From IMG/VR virus record IMGVR_UViG_3300036399_001297, positions 1 to 64,000 of that record: a stretch of DNA of 64,000 nucleotides. One strand, written 5' to 3'. A program made the translations under genes and the position numbers. Of this stretch, positions 1-7,871 are shown one piece after another. The notes below the pieces were generated by a model, which was given only the letters and a program-made list of their open reading frames with translations, did no database searches and had not been told where the DNA came from. Numbering within the stretch: the first letter of the stretch is position 1; each line of letters begins with the position of its first letter. The DNA is from a virus.

Positions 1-239
1 CCGAGACGGTAGGTGTTGGAGTAGGTGTTTCCGAGACGGTAGGTGTTGGAGTAGGTGTTTCCGAGACGGTAGGTGTTGGAGTAGGTGTTTCCGAGACGGT
101 AGGTGTTGGAGTAGGTGTTTCCGAGACGGTAGGTGTTGGAGTAGGTGTTTCCGAGACGGTAGGTGTTGGAGTAGGTGTTTCCGAGACGGTAGGTGTTGGA
201 GTAGGTGTTTCCGAGACAGTAGGTGTTGGAGTTGATGTG
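1..239 (-). repeat. 30-bp in-frame tandem repeat (at least 8 units)
   Basis: Seven identical 30-bp units occupy 1-210 (plus-strand unit begins ccgagacggtaggtgttgga). An eighth, diverged unit covers 211-240, then shorter degenerate units continue to about 285. The array continues past the left edge. Each unit encodes [10 protein letters not shown] on the minus strand. Base-perfect identity suggests recent expansion or continuing homogenisation. Confidence 0.97.
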
Positions 240-430
240 CTAGTAGGTGTTGGTGTTGATGTGCTAGTAGGTACTGGTGTTGGAGTTACAGGAGAATTTA
301 ATCTATTTTGAATATCTTGGATAGAATCTATTATACCATTCACCTCAGAATACAATTCTTCAAAATTTGAATTTATTTTGCTTCTTATAGAAAGTAAACT
401 TTCTCTGTTATTTAAAATTCTTCTAGCCAT
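1..430 (-). CDS. Thr-Pro repeat structural/adhesin-like protein, truncated at window edge
   Basis: The ORF starts with ATG at 428-430 and runs off the left edge with no stop, so only 143 codons are visible. The first ~55 residues are non-repetitive and look helical (they begin [13 protein letters not shown]). A Thr-Pro stalk follows, first two TPTPTSTS-like units and then identical ten-residue units [10 protein letters not shown] encoded by the 30-bp array. Two other proteins here (17384-18295 and 21074-22573) have the same kind of stalk, each followed by a distinct C-terminal domain, so a globular C-terminal domain probably lies beyond the edge. A late-type octamer lies 10 nt upstream. A virion fibre, whisker or decoration role is inferred; no family was recognised. 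Confidence 0.75.
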   Translation of the reverse strand, partial: MARRILNNRESLLSIRSKINSNFEELYSEVNGIIDSIQDIQNRLNSPVTPTPVPTSTSTPTPTSTSTPTPTVSETPTPTPTVSETPTPTPTVSETPTPTPTVSETPTPTPTVSETPTPTPTVSETPTPTPTVSETPTPTPTVS

Positions 431-440
431 ATATATATAT

Positions 441-448
441 TACTTAGT
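441..448 (-). promoter_or_regulatory. Late-type octamer ACTAAGTA upstream of the gene starting at 430
   Basis: ACTAAGTA on the minus strand lies 10 nt before the ATG. It resembles the T4 late box TATAAATA and the nATAAGTA boxes elsewhere in the window, but the spacing is longer than the usual 5-8 nt, so support is moderate. Confidence 0.4.
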
Positions 449-464
449 ATTTTTAAAACCCATT

Positions 465-944
465 TTAATTTTCATTCCAATCATATTCATCTATCCATAA
501 AAATGAGTCGTTCCATGTATATTCGTAGTATTTTATTTCTATACCACTAATCCAAGGAAATTGGATATTTTCGGATTCGTTAAATGTACTAATATACGGT
601 AACAGAGTGTCGCTGGTTAATTTTCCGTAACCAGCTTCGTTTTCCATTATAACATCCACATATCCTATAGTTTTAGGTTCTTGTGGAAAATTAAATACTA
701 AAAATCTATCATTAATTACATTGAAAGACGGAACTAGTATACCCCTAAAAGGCGGATACGCTTTTTTTTGGGTTGCTGTTCCTGATATAAAAGGATTAAA
801 ACATCTTATATTATCAAACATCATTTCGTTTGATGCGCTTAAATACAATTTTCTTGGGCGTAGAAACGATTTACCCTTAATGAATATATCTACAGTCGAA
901 ACGCTATAGTTTAAATTTAATTTTTGCGGTAAAACTTTTTTCAT
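465..944 (-). CDS. Hypothetical virion protein with possible Ig-like (IPT/TIG-type) fold
   Basis: 159 aa, two nt downstream of the gp15-like gene and apparently in the same late transcript. The sequence reads like one beta-sandwich domain, with an early strand (VSTVDIFIKGKSF), an FVFNFPQEP-type central strand and a GYVDVIMENEAGYGKLTS strand typical of Ig-like IPT/TIG repeats. Tyr/Trp-rich C-terminus. No catalytic motif, signal peptide or membrane segment. A structural role (neck, tail or fibre-associated) is inferred only from position and apparent fold. Confidence 0.7.
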   Translation of the reverse strand: MKKVLPQKLNLNYSVSTVDIFIKGKSFLRPRKLYLSASNEMMFDNIRCFNPFISGTATQKKAYPPFRGILVPSFNVINDRFLVFNFPQEPKTIGYVDVIMENEAGYGKLTSDTLLPYISTFNESENIQFPWISGIEIKYYEYTWNDSFLWIDEYDWNEN

Positions 945-946
945 TT

Positions 947-1690
947 TTAAAATTGAGGTCTTGCTGATATACTATAATGTTCGGTTAAAACTTCGTCTAT
1001 ATCTATTAAAATATTATCATCAAATGTTGATGAGTGATAATCAGAATTTATTACATATACTTTATTTATCACCTCGTCTAAACGCTTAAATAACCAACCT
1101 TTAATTGTGAATGACGTATCAGCTGTAATCCTATAAGATTGATTTCCTTGTAAATCGGTAGGATAATTTATTTTTATATTACCATCCCATAATATTTCAG
1201 ATCGTATTTCTGTTGGGTATTTTGGATTTACGGTTGGAACTTTCCATGATATGATAATATATGGATCACAATAAGGGACAAAATTGGATATTATCTGATC
1301 CATGTCATTTTGATACTTTGTTACAATTGTCATAGAAACACCTATATTAATAGGTACTGGTTGTAATATTTTTTTATCGTATGGTAAAGAATCTTCTTCG
1401 TTAGAATAAGGAACCCTAAATCCTTCGTTTTTATTAAAAACTCTTGTATTATCTCTGGCAATTGAATTTATATTTACACCTATAACCGGAACCGTTAATC
1501 CACCGGGTGCGGGATTATTCAGATAATTGAAAACTCTTGTTTTTGGAGCATAAACATATAATACTTTTTTGTCGGATGGGGTTAAAAGTTGTTTATTTTT
1601 ATCATAACGTTTAATTATAACATCATTAAAAGCAGCGACCATCTGCTCAAGGAGTGTTTGTATTTCCCAATTAAACGTATATTTTTTCAT
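947..1690 (-). CDS. gp15: T4 gp15-like tail sheath stabiliser / tail completion protein
   Basis: 247 aa, first gene of a short late cluster. The centre (about residues 118-160) has the family-like run VPINIGVSMTIVTKY, then DMDQIISNFVPYCDPYI, which recalls the T4 gp15 pattern of a hydrophobic strand, a 'dQIieqilPyf' helix and a strand. Late residues (SYRITADTSFTIKGWLF) resemble the closing strands. In T4, gp15 caps the contracted or extended sheath and binds the head-side tail end. T4 gp15 is of similar length (about 270 aa). The match is by pattern only; another T4-type connector or baseplate protein is the alternative. Confidence 0.55.
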   Translation of the reverse strand: MKKYTFNWEIQTLLEQMVAAFNDVIIKRYDKNKQLLTPSDKKVLYVYAPKTRVFNYLNNPAPGGLTVPVIGVNINSIARDNTRVFNKNEGFRVPYSNEEDSLPYDKKILQPVPINIGVSMTIVTKYQNDMDQIISNFVPYCDPYIIISWKVPTVNPKYPTEIRSEILWDGNIKINYPTDLQGNQSYRITADTSFTIKGWLFKRLDEVINKVYVINSDYHSSTFDDNILIDIDEVLTEHYSISARPQF

Positions 1691-1699
1691 CTATATAAA

Positions 1700-1707
1700 T
1701 ATTTATT
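1700..1707 (-). promoter_or_regulatory. Late-type octamer AATAAATA, 9 nt before ATG
   Basis: Minus-strand AATAAATA, one base from the T4 late box TATAAATA, lies 9 nt upstream of the gp15-like start at 1690. gp55, the T4 late sigma factor that recognises this box in T4, is encoded at 15253-15858. Confidence 0.55.
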
Positions 1708-1745
1708 AAAAATAAACGTTTTAAATATTTTTTAAAAAATATAAA

Positions 1746-3398
1746 TTAAAAGAATCGATCTAAAAAGTACTTAGGTAAGGTTTTGCTATATCTTTGAATA
1801 GTATTAACAGCAGTTCCATCCAAAATATATGTGATAGAAAAATCATCCTTTGATCTTGTACACCTCCCACACATTTGAATTATTTTATCTATCATTTTGG
1901 ATGTATAATGTTCAGGATTTTCTTTGAACATTTTTTTAATTCTATTTGAATTTAAAGGTAAATATGGGGCTTTGGTAATAATTTGAAATCTGCCATATTC
2001 ATCATCTAAACTTATACCTGTATCTAATGATGGACTAATTAAAATAGTAGGTTCATTAGATTCAAAATGTTCTTTTATAATATCTTCATTTGTTATACCG
2101 TCTTCTCTAAAAAGAAACCGCCTATCATTTTTTAATTGTTTTTTAAACTCCTCGGTAATTTTATTTGTATGTGTATGTATTAATCCCTTTTCATTAGAAT
2201 GATTTTTACATAGTTCGATAGCATCTTTTACTAAATTCGGTAGCATTTGATCCATTGTTTTATAAGATAAACAATATTTTTTAGAACACATGATAGGTGA
2301 TTTTTTAGGATCAAAACTAGATTTTATTTCAAAATATTCATAATCTTTTTCGTCTATTCCTAGCGTCTTGGCAAATTCTTTATGATTTGATATAGTAGCA
2401 GAAATCATTAATATTTTATCCGCTTTATCAAAAATATTTTTTGATAATGGTTTTATATTATAAGGAGCAAATGTTACTTTATCTGTTGAAAAAGATTCTA
2501 TCAAATATTCACATTCTTTCCAATTAGACAATACCAAATCCATAGTAGATATTAAATTTGTAAGTCTGAATAATTTGCTAGAAATGCTATTATTAATTTT
2601 ATCGAAACCCGATTTTAATGAAACTTTTTGAGCGTTTACAAAACAGTCTTCGTATTCTTTTACAACTTCAATATGTAAATCTTGTAACCATTTTTTAGCT
2701 GAATTTGTATTATCATCTATTATTTTTGTAAATGGTATACCTTCAAATTTTAAATTTTTATAATTTATAGTTAAAGTGTATTTATTTATCAGTTCGTCTT
2801 CCAATTCAGAAGCTTCATCCATAATCAATATTTGTCTTCTTTGTAAGAAATCAGGAAGATTTAAAAATACACTATAATTTAATACAGGAGATTTTGATAT
2901 CAAACCGTTATTTCTATTTCTATAATAAGGGCATCTGTTTTCTTGGAAGCATTCTAATTTTTGAGACGGTAGTAATGTACAAGGCGCAAAATCGGTAGAA
3001 AAACTATTATCTATGTCGCATCTGTAATTTCCCTTTCCTTTGATAATATTTCCATCTATGAACAAATTGGAATATTGATCTTGTAAAGATTTACTAATAG
3101 TAAGAATAAAAGCACCGAAAAAATCAACATCTAAAAATTCTTGAGATACGCTAAATTCGTTATCTTTATTTTTTTTGTATATCGAATAATTTTCGATGTA
3201 TTCTTTTAGATGATCGTCTATTGTGCGGGTACTTTCGGCTATTGTTTTTGCTATATGAGACTTTCCCGAACCTGTGGGCAAACATCCTATGGCAATTTTT
3301 TTACCAGAATCCCATATTTTCTGTATCCTTTGAAACGCTTCAATTTGTTGTGCTCTAGGGGATGACCCAACCGGAAAAAAATCTAAAAATCTGGACAT
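1746..3398 (-). CDS. Superfamily 2 helicase of the XPD/DinG (Fe-S) type
   Basis: 550 aa. Walker A is PTGSGKS (residues 41-47) and the Walker B/DEAH box is IMDEAS (about 202-207). Four cysteines (C127, C140, C150, C156) lie between motifs Ia and II, the position of the Fe-S cluster in XPD/DinG helicases. Near the C-terminus are a DinG-like motif V region (ISPSLDTGISL, then RFQIITKAPY) and motif VI QMCGRCTRS. Members of this family unwind DNA 5' to 3'. The gene has its own vegetative promoter placed for a leaderless transcript, is transcribed leftward, and its -35 overlaps the stop codon of the upstream gene. T4 itself has no close equivalent, so this is a replacement or addition to Dda-like functions (inference). 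Confidence 0.88.
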   Translation of the reverse strand: MSRFLDFFPVGSSPRAQQIEAFQRIQKIWDSGKKIAIGCLPTGSGKSHIAKTIAESTRTIDDHLKEYIENYSIYKKNKDNEFSVSQEFLDVDFFGAFILTISKSLQDQYSNLFIDGNIIKGKGNYRCDIDNSFSTDFAPCTLLPSQKLECFQENRCPYYRNRNNGLISKSPVLNYSVFLNLPDFLQRRQILIMDEASELEDELINKYTLTINYKNLKFEGIPFTKIIDDNTNSAKKWLQDLHIEVVKEYEDCFVNAQKVSLKSGFDKINNSISSKLFRLTNLISTMDLVLSNWKECEYLIESFSTDKVTFAPYNIKPLSKNIFDKADKILMISATISNHKEFAKTLGIDEKDYEYFEIKSSFDPKKSPIMCSKKYCLSYKTMDQMLPNLVKDAIELCKNHSNEKGLIHTHTNKITEEFKKQLKNDRRFLFREDGITNEDIIKEHFESNEPTILISPSLDTGISLDDEYGRFQIITKAPYLPLNSNRIKKMFKENPEHYTSKMIDKIIQMCGRCTRSKDDFSITYILDGTAVNTIQRYSKTLPKYFLDRFF

Positions 3399-3404
3399 CT
3401 CTAA

Positions 3405-3433
3405 AATATAGAGTATTTTTTTAAAGGTGTCAA
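3405..3433 (-). promoter_or_regulatory. Vegetative promoter TTGACA-N17-TATATT for the helicase gene
   Basis: -35 TTGACA at 3428-3433 (perfect consensus), 17-bp spacer, -10 TATATT at 3405-3410, then 6 nt to the ATG at 3398, so the transcript should start at or next to AUG. The TGA in TTGACA is the stop codon of the 3430-3687 gene. Confidence 0.85.
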
Positions 3434-3687
3434 TTCATTTCCAAATTTTTATTCAAAGATTTGGATAGTTCATGATCTACTACTTTTAATACACAAGGAG
3501 CAGCATAATAAACAAAATTTTCTTTATCTCTTCCTGTATACAAACGACCAAAATTTTGCTTATTATTAATTTTTGGATAAGATTTCAAAGGTATTTGACT
3601 TATATCTAAAATGTTTAAATCTTTTTCTGGTATTTTTATAATAGTACCAGAAAAAACATTGAATATATGTATTAATTTATTTTCCAT
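3430..3687 (-). CDS. Small hypothetical protein
   Basis: 85 aa, not recognised. It has two hydrophobic strands at the start (IHIFNVFSGTIIKIP) and a short YTGRDKENFVYYAAPC segment. Its start overlaps the upstream gene by 11 nt, typical of the leftward operon 5863 to 3430. Its TGA stop lies inside the -35 box of the helicase promoter. No membrane segment or nucleic-acid-binding motif is evident. Confidence 0.7.
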   Translation of the reverse strand: MENKLIHIFNVFSGTIIKIPEKDLNILDISQIPLKSYPKINNKQNFGRLYTGRDKENFVYYAAPCVLKVVDHELSKSLNKNLEMN

Positions 3688-4030
3688 TTATAGTTAATAT
3701 TATATTAAAATATTTTGATTTTGCAACCTTTGGATTGAATAATGTAAAATATGGTTCAACGTCAAATAAATGTTTTTTTAGTGTAGATATTCTATAATCA
3801 AAATACATCAAATCGTCTTCATCGTGAGATTCTATACCAAATGGTATAGGTATCTCTATTTTATCCTTTGTTTTCTTTTCATTTTCTAGAATAAAAACTA
3901 AATAAAAATTTCTTTGGTAGAATAATACCAATTTACCTTTTTTTAAAATTTTATTTTTTAATTCGAACGATATATTTTTTTGCAATAATTTTTTGCAATT
4001 ATGTTCTATATATGTTCCGTTGATAAGCAT
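3677..4030 (-). CDS. Hypothetical protein
   Basis: 117 aa, not recognised. Lys/Phe-rich, probably alpha/beta (LVLFYQRNFYLVFILENE, then KIEIPIPFGIESHDEDD). It sits 4 nt after the 4035-4433 gene in the leftward early operon and overlaps the next gene by 11 nt. No catalytic motif seen. Confidence 0.7.
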   Translation of the reverse strand: MLINGTYIEHNCKKLLQKNISFELKNKILKKGKLVLFYQRNFYLVFILENEKKTKDKIEIPIPFGIESHDEDDLMYFDYRISTLKKHLFDVEPYFTLFNPKVAKSKYFNIILTINGK

Positions 4031-4034
4031 ATTT

Positions 4035-4433
4035 TTAACGATCCATGAATGATGCTTTTTCAGCGGGAGTCATTTTTGACAATACTAAGTTATAATACTG
4101 CCAAAATTTAGTACTATCTGGATAGGTTTTCAATGGAAGCATTGGCGTTCTTACTATATTTACGCTTTCACCGGGTACGGCTCTCCAGTCTTGCATTATT
4201 ATATCCCAAAAAAATTCCAAATTTTTAGGTCTTGGTTCGTATGCTCGCGGCAATGATGGTTTCTTGAAATGTAAAAGTTTAAGTCCTTCAGATGAATTCA
4301 ATAATTTACGATCTAAAGTCAACAACATTCTACGAGTTCTTGGTAATCTGTTTTTATCTCTACGTGTAAAAACAACCTCAACCACATGAGTTTGTGCTAT
4401 TTGATATAAACCTGATAATCCAATATTACCCAT
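4035..4433 (-). CDS. WYL_2-like (DUF2693-type) small SH3/Sm-fold protein
   Basis: 132 aa. The pattern VVEVVFTRRDKN...RRMLLTLDRKLL, followed by FFWDIIMQDWRAVPGESVNIV, matches the phage WYL_2/DUF2693 domain: a beta-barrel with a 'V.FtK.dG..R.m.cTld' start and a '..WD....WR.f...s' finish. These small proteins are common in T4-like and other phages and may bind nucleic acid; their exact role is not established. It overlaps the co-chaperonin-like gene by 8 nt in the same operon. Confidence 0.6.
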   Translation of the reverse strand: MGNIGLSGLYQIAQTHVVEVVFTRRDKNRLPRTRRMLLTLDRKLLNSSEGLKLLHFKKPSLPRAYEPRPKNLEFFWDIIMQDWRAVPGESVNIVRTPMLPLKTYPDSTKFWQYYNLVLSKMTPAEKASFMDR

Positions 4434-4815
4434 TTTTTGGTTTAGCTACTCCAAATATTCTAGCTTCATTCAAAAATACTAAATTTGAAATGTTATTTAA
4501 ACTAGCAACTTTAATACCTTTATCATTAGGAAAAATTACACAATCACCCTTTTTAACGGTTTGGCAATTCGGACCAGCTAGATGAACTTTTCCTACTCTC
4601 CAAGCAAAATTAACAACATCAACAGGAACCCAAATATTTCCACGTTTAATTTGTGTCCCGTCTGATGAAATATCTATATACTCTACCATTAGAATATCGT
4701 CTAATACATCTGTTAATTCCCATCCTTCCAGATTCAAATCAGAATTTTTATAACTTTCTAGTTCAACAAGCCCTTTATTTAAATTTTCTACGTTTTTTGG
4801 TATTAGATCAATCAT
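4426..4815 (-). CDS. GroES/gp31-like co-chaperonin
   Basis: 129 aa. The core of about residues 40-105 has GroES-like features: an early DILMVEYIDIS strand, a loop, IWVPVDVVNFAWRVGKV, then GPNCQTVKKGDCVIFPND, closely recalling the 'vGpG...vkvGD.Vif...' barrel region of Hsp10. T4 gp31 replaces GroES for folding the major capsid protein gp23, and T4-like marine phages often carry a GroES-type gene. An N-terminal extension of ~35 residues is not typical of bacterial GroES. The mobile loop is not clearly identifiable, so the GroEL-binding role is inferred. Confidence 0.6.
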   Translation of the reverse strand: MIDLIPKNVENLNKGLVELESYKNSDLNLEGWELTDVLDDILMVEYIDISSDGTQIKRGNIWVPVDVVNFAWRVGKVHLAGPNCQTVKKGDCVIFPNDKGIKVASLNNISNLVFLNEARIFGVAKPKNG

Positions 4816-4821
4816 ATGTTT

Positions 4822-5205
4822 TTATTTATCTTCGGTTTTTATATTTTCAAGTAATTTATCGTAAATGTCTATTTCTCTTTTAGAAATTTCATATTCTTTC
4901 GCTAAAACATCTTCATTCGACTCTTCTTCATTTTTAAAACCTTTTTTCTTTATATATTCTATTTTTTTATGTATTTTAGGTAAAAGTGTTTTATAGAATT
5001 TACAATTATCTAAAAAATTTTCAGAATTGTCTATGCATTTGTCCCATCTATTAGTAGATACATTTATAATTTTACACACATCTAAATCGGACATAGACAA
5101 CCATCTATTTATAATATAATTAGATATATTATTTTCGTAAATAGGTTCTTTTTCTTTTTTCTTTAAAACCCAATCTAAAAATTCAAAAATATTACTAGTT
5201 TGCAT
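4822..5205 (-). CDS. gp62: gp62-like sliding-clamp-loader small subunit
   Basis: 127 aa. It has the T4 gp62-like arrangement: an N-terminal FEFLDWVLKKK helix, NYIINRWLSM (matching the conserved 'ppfivNr.LS' of gp62), a KFYKTLLPK segment and a C-terminal LAKEYEISKREIDIYDKLL helix. In T4, gp62 with gp44 loads gp45; a gp45-like clamp is at 41824-42576, while no gp44 is visible in this window. It is the second gene of the leftward early operon and overlaps its neighbour by 11 nt. At 127 aa it is shorter than T4 gp62 (187 aa). Confidence 0.62.
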   Translation of the reverse strand: MQTSNIFEFLDWVLKKKEKEPIYENNISNYIINRWLSMSDLDVCKIINVSTNRWDKCIDNSENFLDNCKFYKTLLPKIHKKIEYIKKKGFKNEEESNEDVLAKEYEISKREIDIYDKLLENIKTEDK

Positions 5206-5863
5206 ACAATTTTTTAAAAAGTTTATTTGATACTTCCCAGTCAGTGCTTAACATCGAATCACCCAATCCATAGTGTACAACTCGTAATGGAAAAACACCA
5301 GCTTTAATTTTTAAATTATTTGCTCTTAAACAAAATGAAATGTCATAATGATGAAATTTAAAATTTTCATCCCATTGTAATTGTTTCTCAAGTGCCTTTT
5401 CGACATTTACTCCTATAAATAAACCGTCGAGTAATAATGCTCTGCTATCAGTAGGGCCAAAAACAGTTGTCCAAATTTTTTTATCTTTTGAATAATGTGC
5501 AACTTCTCCGACATAAGAATCTTGTTTACTCATTAAATGCCATGCACACATATTAGAATTTAGATCACATGCTTTAGTACCAGCTAAACCTATAATATCG
5601 TATTTTTCAAATGCCATTTGAATTTTTTCTATCGAAAAAAGATCGTCTATAAGTACATCATCGTGTATAAAAATTACATAATCGTTTTTATATTCTTCGG
5701 TTAAGAATCTATTATAAAGTTTAGGCAATCCTTCGGTATTATTTTCTATGATATTAACCTGATGCAACAATGAAGTTTTTTCTATAAAAAGTCCTAATGG
5801 TTTTGTTTTTAAGAAATTTTGTTTATTTTCTTGGGTGGCTACTACGAATTTAATGTTTTTCAT
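5195..5863 (-). CDS. Glycosyltransferase family 2-like protein
   Basis: 222 aa. It has a GT-A type core with NTEGLPKLYNRFL, YVIFIHDDVLID (the HDD acts as the DxD-type metal/nucleotide-sugar site, about residues 66-70), and LLDGLFIGVNV. It ends with FHHYDISFCLRANN, the acceptor-side motif of the StrF-like Glyco_tranf_2_5 group. It leads the early operon that also holds gp62 and the co-chaperonin, away from the main glycosyltransferase island. Substrate unknown; modification of a virion or host surface glycan is a guess. Confidence 0.75.
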   Translation of the reverse strand: MKNIKFVVATQENKQNFLKTKPLGLFIEKTSLLHQVNIIENNTEGLPKLYNRFLTEEYKNDYVIFIHDDVLIDDLFSIEKIQMAFEKYDIIGLAGTKACDLNSNMCAWHLMSKQDSYVGEVAHYSKDKKIWTTVFGPTDSRALLLDGLFIGVNVEKALEKQLQWDENFKFHHYDISFCLRANNLKIKAGVFPLRVVHYGLGDSMLSTDWEVSNKLFKKLYAN

Positions 5864-5869
5864 GTTTTA

Positions 5870-5897
5870 AATATATATTTGTGCTGTTAAATGATAA
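5870..5897 (-). promoter_or_regulatory. Vegetative promoter TTATCA-N16-TATATT
   Basis: Minus-strand -35-like TTATCA (5892-5897), 16-bp spacer and -10 TATATT (5870-5875), then 6 nt to ATG 5863. The -35 bases overlap the plus-strand late octamer at 5893-5900. Confidence 0.5.
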
Positions 5898-5900
5898 GTA
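5893..5900 (+). promoter_or_regulatory. Late-type octamer GATAAGTA that decides the start at 5912
   Basis: GATAAGTA predicts initiation about 6 nt downstream, near 5906. The upstream ATG at 5891 would lie outside the transcript, so the ATG at 5912 is preferred. Confidence 0.55.
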
Positions 5901-5911
5901 ATTTTATCATA

Positions 5912-6532
5912 ATGTCTAAAAAAGTCAAAAATAATAAAAGAAATATGAAAACATTAGTTCCACAAACATCTTTAAATGTAAAAAAACAAATAAAAAACGT
6001 ACTTGATGCGAATAGACGCAAAATGGATTTGAATGAATCTGATATTCCTTTTATTTCTAGTTTTGTTAAAGCTTTATTACAAGAACAGGGAGAGGATAAG
6101 GGTGAACCTATACCATCTACAAATGCTCCTGTTACTGAGCCATCAGAAACATCAGATGTTTTTTCGCCAGAAAAAAATAAAGAAGATTTCGAAAAATCTT
6201 TATCACAAGAAACCGATCCATCTAACTTTGAAACCGAAGGATTATCTCCTGAAATAACTCAACAAAACATAACCCAAATCAAAACATGGGCTGATAAATT
6301 AGATGAATTTGCAAACTTTTTAAATGATCCTGACAAGGGAACATCACTTCATAGAATATTGGCTGATTCCGACAGACCGGGTAGTTTGTTGAGGGGTGTG
6401 ACTCGTAAGGCTTCCGATTCTATTACTCGTATTGCTGGTGAAGTGGAAAAATTAAAGGAAGTTCTCAATACCTTTATCATAACCGCACCTAAGAAAATGC
6501 GTGACAATGAACAATCGGGTAGACCTTCCTAA
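5912..6532 (+). CDS. Hypothetical late protein, possibly virion-associated
   Basis: 206 aa from the ATG at 5912; an in-frame ATG at 5891 adds seven residues but precedes the predicted transcript start. It has a basic N-terminus (MSKKVKNNKRN), an acidic Pro/Ser/Glu-rich centre (about residues 70-125) and a helical C-terminal part (WADKLDEFANFLND, then ITRIAGEVEKLKEVL). Not recognised. It is followed after 3 nt by the next small late gene. The coiled-coil-like end and late box suggest a head, scaffold or tail component, by inference only. Confidence 0.7.
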   Translation: MSKKVKNNKRNMKTLVPQTSLNVKKQIKNVLDANRRKMDLNESDIPFISSFVKALLQEQGEDKGEPIPSTNAPVTEPSETSDVFSPEKNKEDFEKSLSQETDPSNFETEGLSPEITQQNITQIKTWADKLDEFANFLNDPDKGTSLHRILADSDRPGSLLRGVTRKASDSITRIAGEVEKLKEVLNTFIITAPKKMRDNEQSGRPS

Positions 6533-6535
6533 TAT

Positions 6536-6895
6536 ATGAAATACGATCAACACTTATTAGAAAGTGCTTATAAAAAAATTTATTTAAAAGAAGAAATTTC
6601 TTCATTTGGAGACGGAGAATATGATCCTTTGCCGAATCCCCCGCAAAAATCCGAAGCCGAAATCGACCGTGAAATTGATGAAGAAGATGACCGTGCCGAA
6701 GTAACTGATTCTGTACAAGAAATAATAAGTAAATTGGGTGATCGGGTAAATACAGAACCTTTGTTAAAAAAACTTAATGATTTAAGTTCGGATAATATAG
6801 AAACTTTAATCAAAACTCTTAATGAAGAAGAACAGTGGACGTTAAAGGATAATCTTATTAGATTTTTATTTATGTTAAGAGGTTATCAATTTTAA
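6536..6895 (+). CDS. Small acidic protein with candidate capsid-targeting leader
   Basis: 119 aa. The N-terminus MKYDQHLLESAYKKIYLKEE resembles the leaders of several other small late proteins here and contains L-K-E, a possible prohead-protease site of the T4 (L/I)-x-E type. The rest is acidic (EAEIDREIDEEDDRAE) with a helical C-terminus. It is cotranscribed with the preceding gene. Its stop overlaps the converging primase stop by 4 nt. An internal-head-protein role is inferred from the leader. Confidence 0.7.
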   Translation: MKYDQHLLESAYKKIYLKEEISSFGDGEYDPLPNPPQKSEAEIDREIDEEDDRAEVTDSVQEIISKLGDRVNTEPLLKKLNDLSSDNIETLIKTLNEEEQWTLKDNLIRFLFMLRGYQF

Positions 6896-7842
6896 AACAA
6901 ATTTTTTAAAATAAAATCATAATCTATTTCATTTAAATCTTTATCCATAGCCATTTCATTAAAATCTTTATACTTTAAAGTTGGCCATTTAAATAATTTT
7001 TCAGAATCATTTAATAGTTTTAATACTTTCTGTTTGGTTTCGTCATCTTTGGTTACTGATATATTATCCAATACCCATATTTTTCTATGAAAAGGAAAAG
7101 TATTAAGTTGTTCTTTTTGGGTTTTTGTTAATGTTAATCCGCAAACAGCAACACCGTTTCTAACAAACATAGAATCTATCGGACCTTCAAATAAAAATAT
7201 ATAATCTATATCAGTATCTATGTTTTCTATTCCAAATATAGTCTTGTCATGACCCATTTTTCCCAAATATCTAGGTTCTGATCCATCTAATGCTCTAGTT
7301 TGATAAAAGACTATTTTATTAGACATGTCATAAAATGGTATAATCAATCTATTTTTATGAACCTTATCGGTAAAACTTATATAATAACTTTTTGATCTAT
7401 TTATGGCGGTATCAAGTTTTCTTTCCTTTATATAATCCAATGCTTTATTAAAAAATTTATTATTTTTATAATATTTTTGTTGTATAGGATCTAATATATT
7501 GATCGAATCGTAAGGTAAAGAAGGAATAATCAATTCCTTTTTAATTTCTACGTTTTTAATTTCAGATGAAAAATCATCATTCTTATTTTCTAATAATATT
7601 TCATCATAAGATTGTCCGGTAATATTAGAAAGCCAATTTATAGCAGACCATGATTTTTGACAATTGAAACAGTATAATGATTGAGTTTTCGGATAATAAA
7701 AAAGTCTTTTCTTTTTACCCCAAGAATTACCTTCTCTACATATCGGACAAGATGCATTATAATTCCCATCATATTTATTAAATGATGGATAGCCCGAATA
7801 GGTATAAAAAGCATTCAGTATATAATTTTCACTTAATGTCAT
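6892..7842 (-). CDS. gp61: gp61-like DNA primase (DnaG type)
   Basis: 316 aa. The N-terminal zinc ribbon is CPIC (C32, C35) with CFNC (C58, C61). The TOPRIM core begins DYIFLFEGPIDSMF (E219, D223), followed by IWVLDN as the second acidic site. The length fits T4 gp61 (342 aa). Primase makes RNA primers for lagging-strand synthesis with the gp41 helicase (37048-38439). The gene stands alone, leftward, behind a vegetative promoter with a striking 17-bp inverted repeat. Confidence 0.88.
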   Translation of the reverse strand: MTLSENYILNAFYTYSGYPSFNKYDGNYNASCPICREGNSWGKKKRLFYYPKTQSLYCFNCQKSWSAINWLSNITGQSYDEILLENKNDDFSSEIKNVEIKKELIIPSLPYDSINILDPIQQKYYKNNKFFNKALDYIKERKLDTAINRSKSYYISFTDKVHKNRLIIPFYDMSNKIVFYQTRALDGSEPRYLGKMGHDKTIFGIENIDTDIDYIFLFEGPIDSMFVRNGVAVCGLTLTKTQKEQLNTFPFHRKIWVLDNISVTKDDETKQKVLKLLNDSEKLFKWPTLKYKDFNEMAMDKDLNEIDYDFILKNLF

Positions 7843-7871
7843 TGAGTTGGTATTATGACATTAAGTGAAAA
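7826..7871. promoter_or_regulatory. 17-bp perfect inverted repeat across the primase promoter and start
   Basis: Arm 7826-7842 (ttttcacttaatgtcat) and arm 7855-7871 (its exact reverse complement) are separated by 12 nt. One arm is the first 17 nt of the primase coding sequence. The other lies over the -10 and spacer, so this is a candidate operator. Confidence 0.75.

Noticed and set aside
1-239. Regular 30-bp repeats suggesting a CRISPR array
   Set aside because: Units are directly adjacent with no spacers and encode an in-frame Thr-Pro stalk.
4394-4883. Plus-strand ORFs opposite the co-chaperonin gene (4394-4585 and 4653-4883)
   Set aside because: Antisense shadows with hydrophobic low-complexity translations and no initiation signals.
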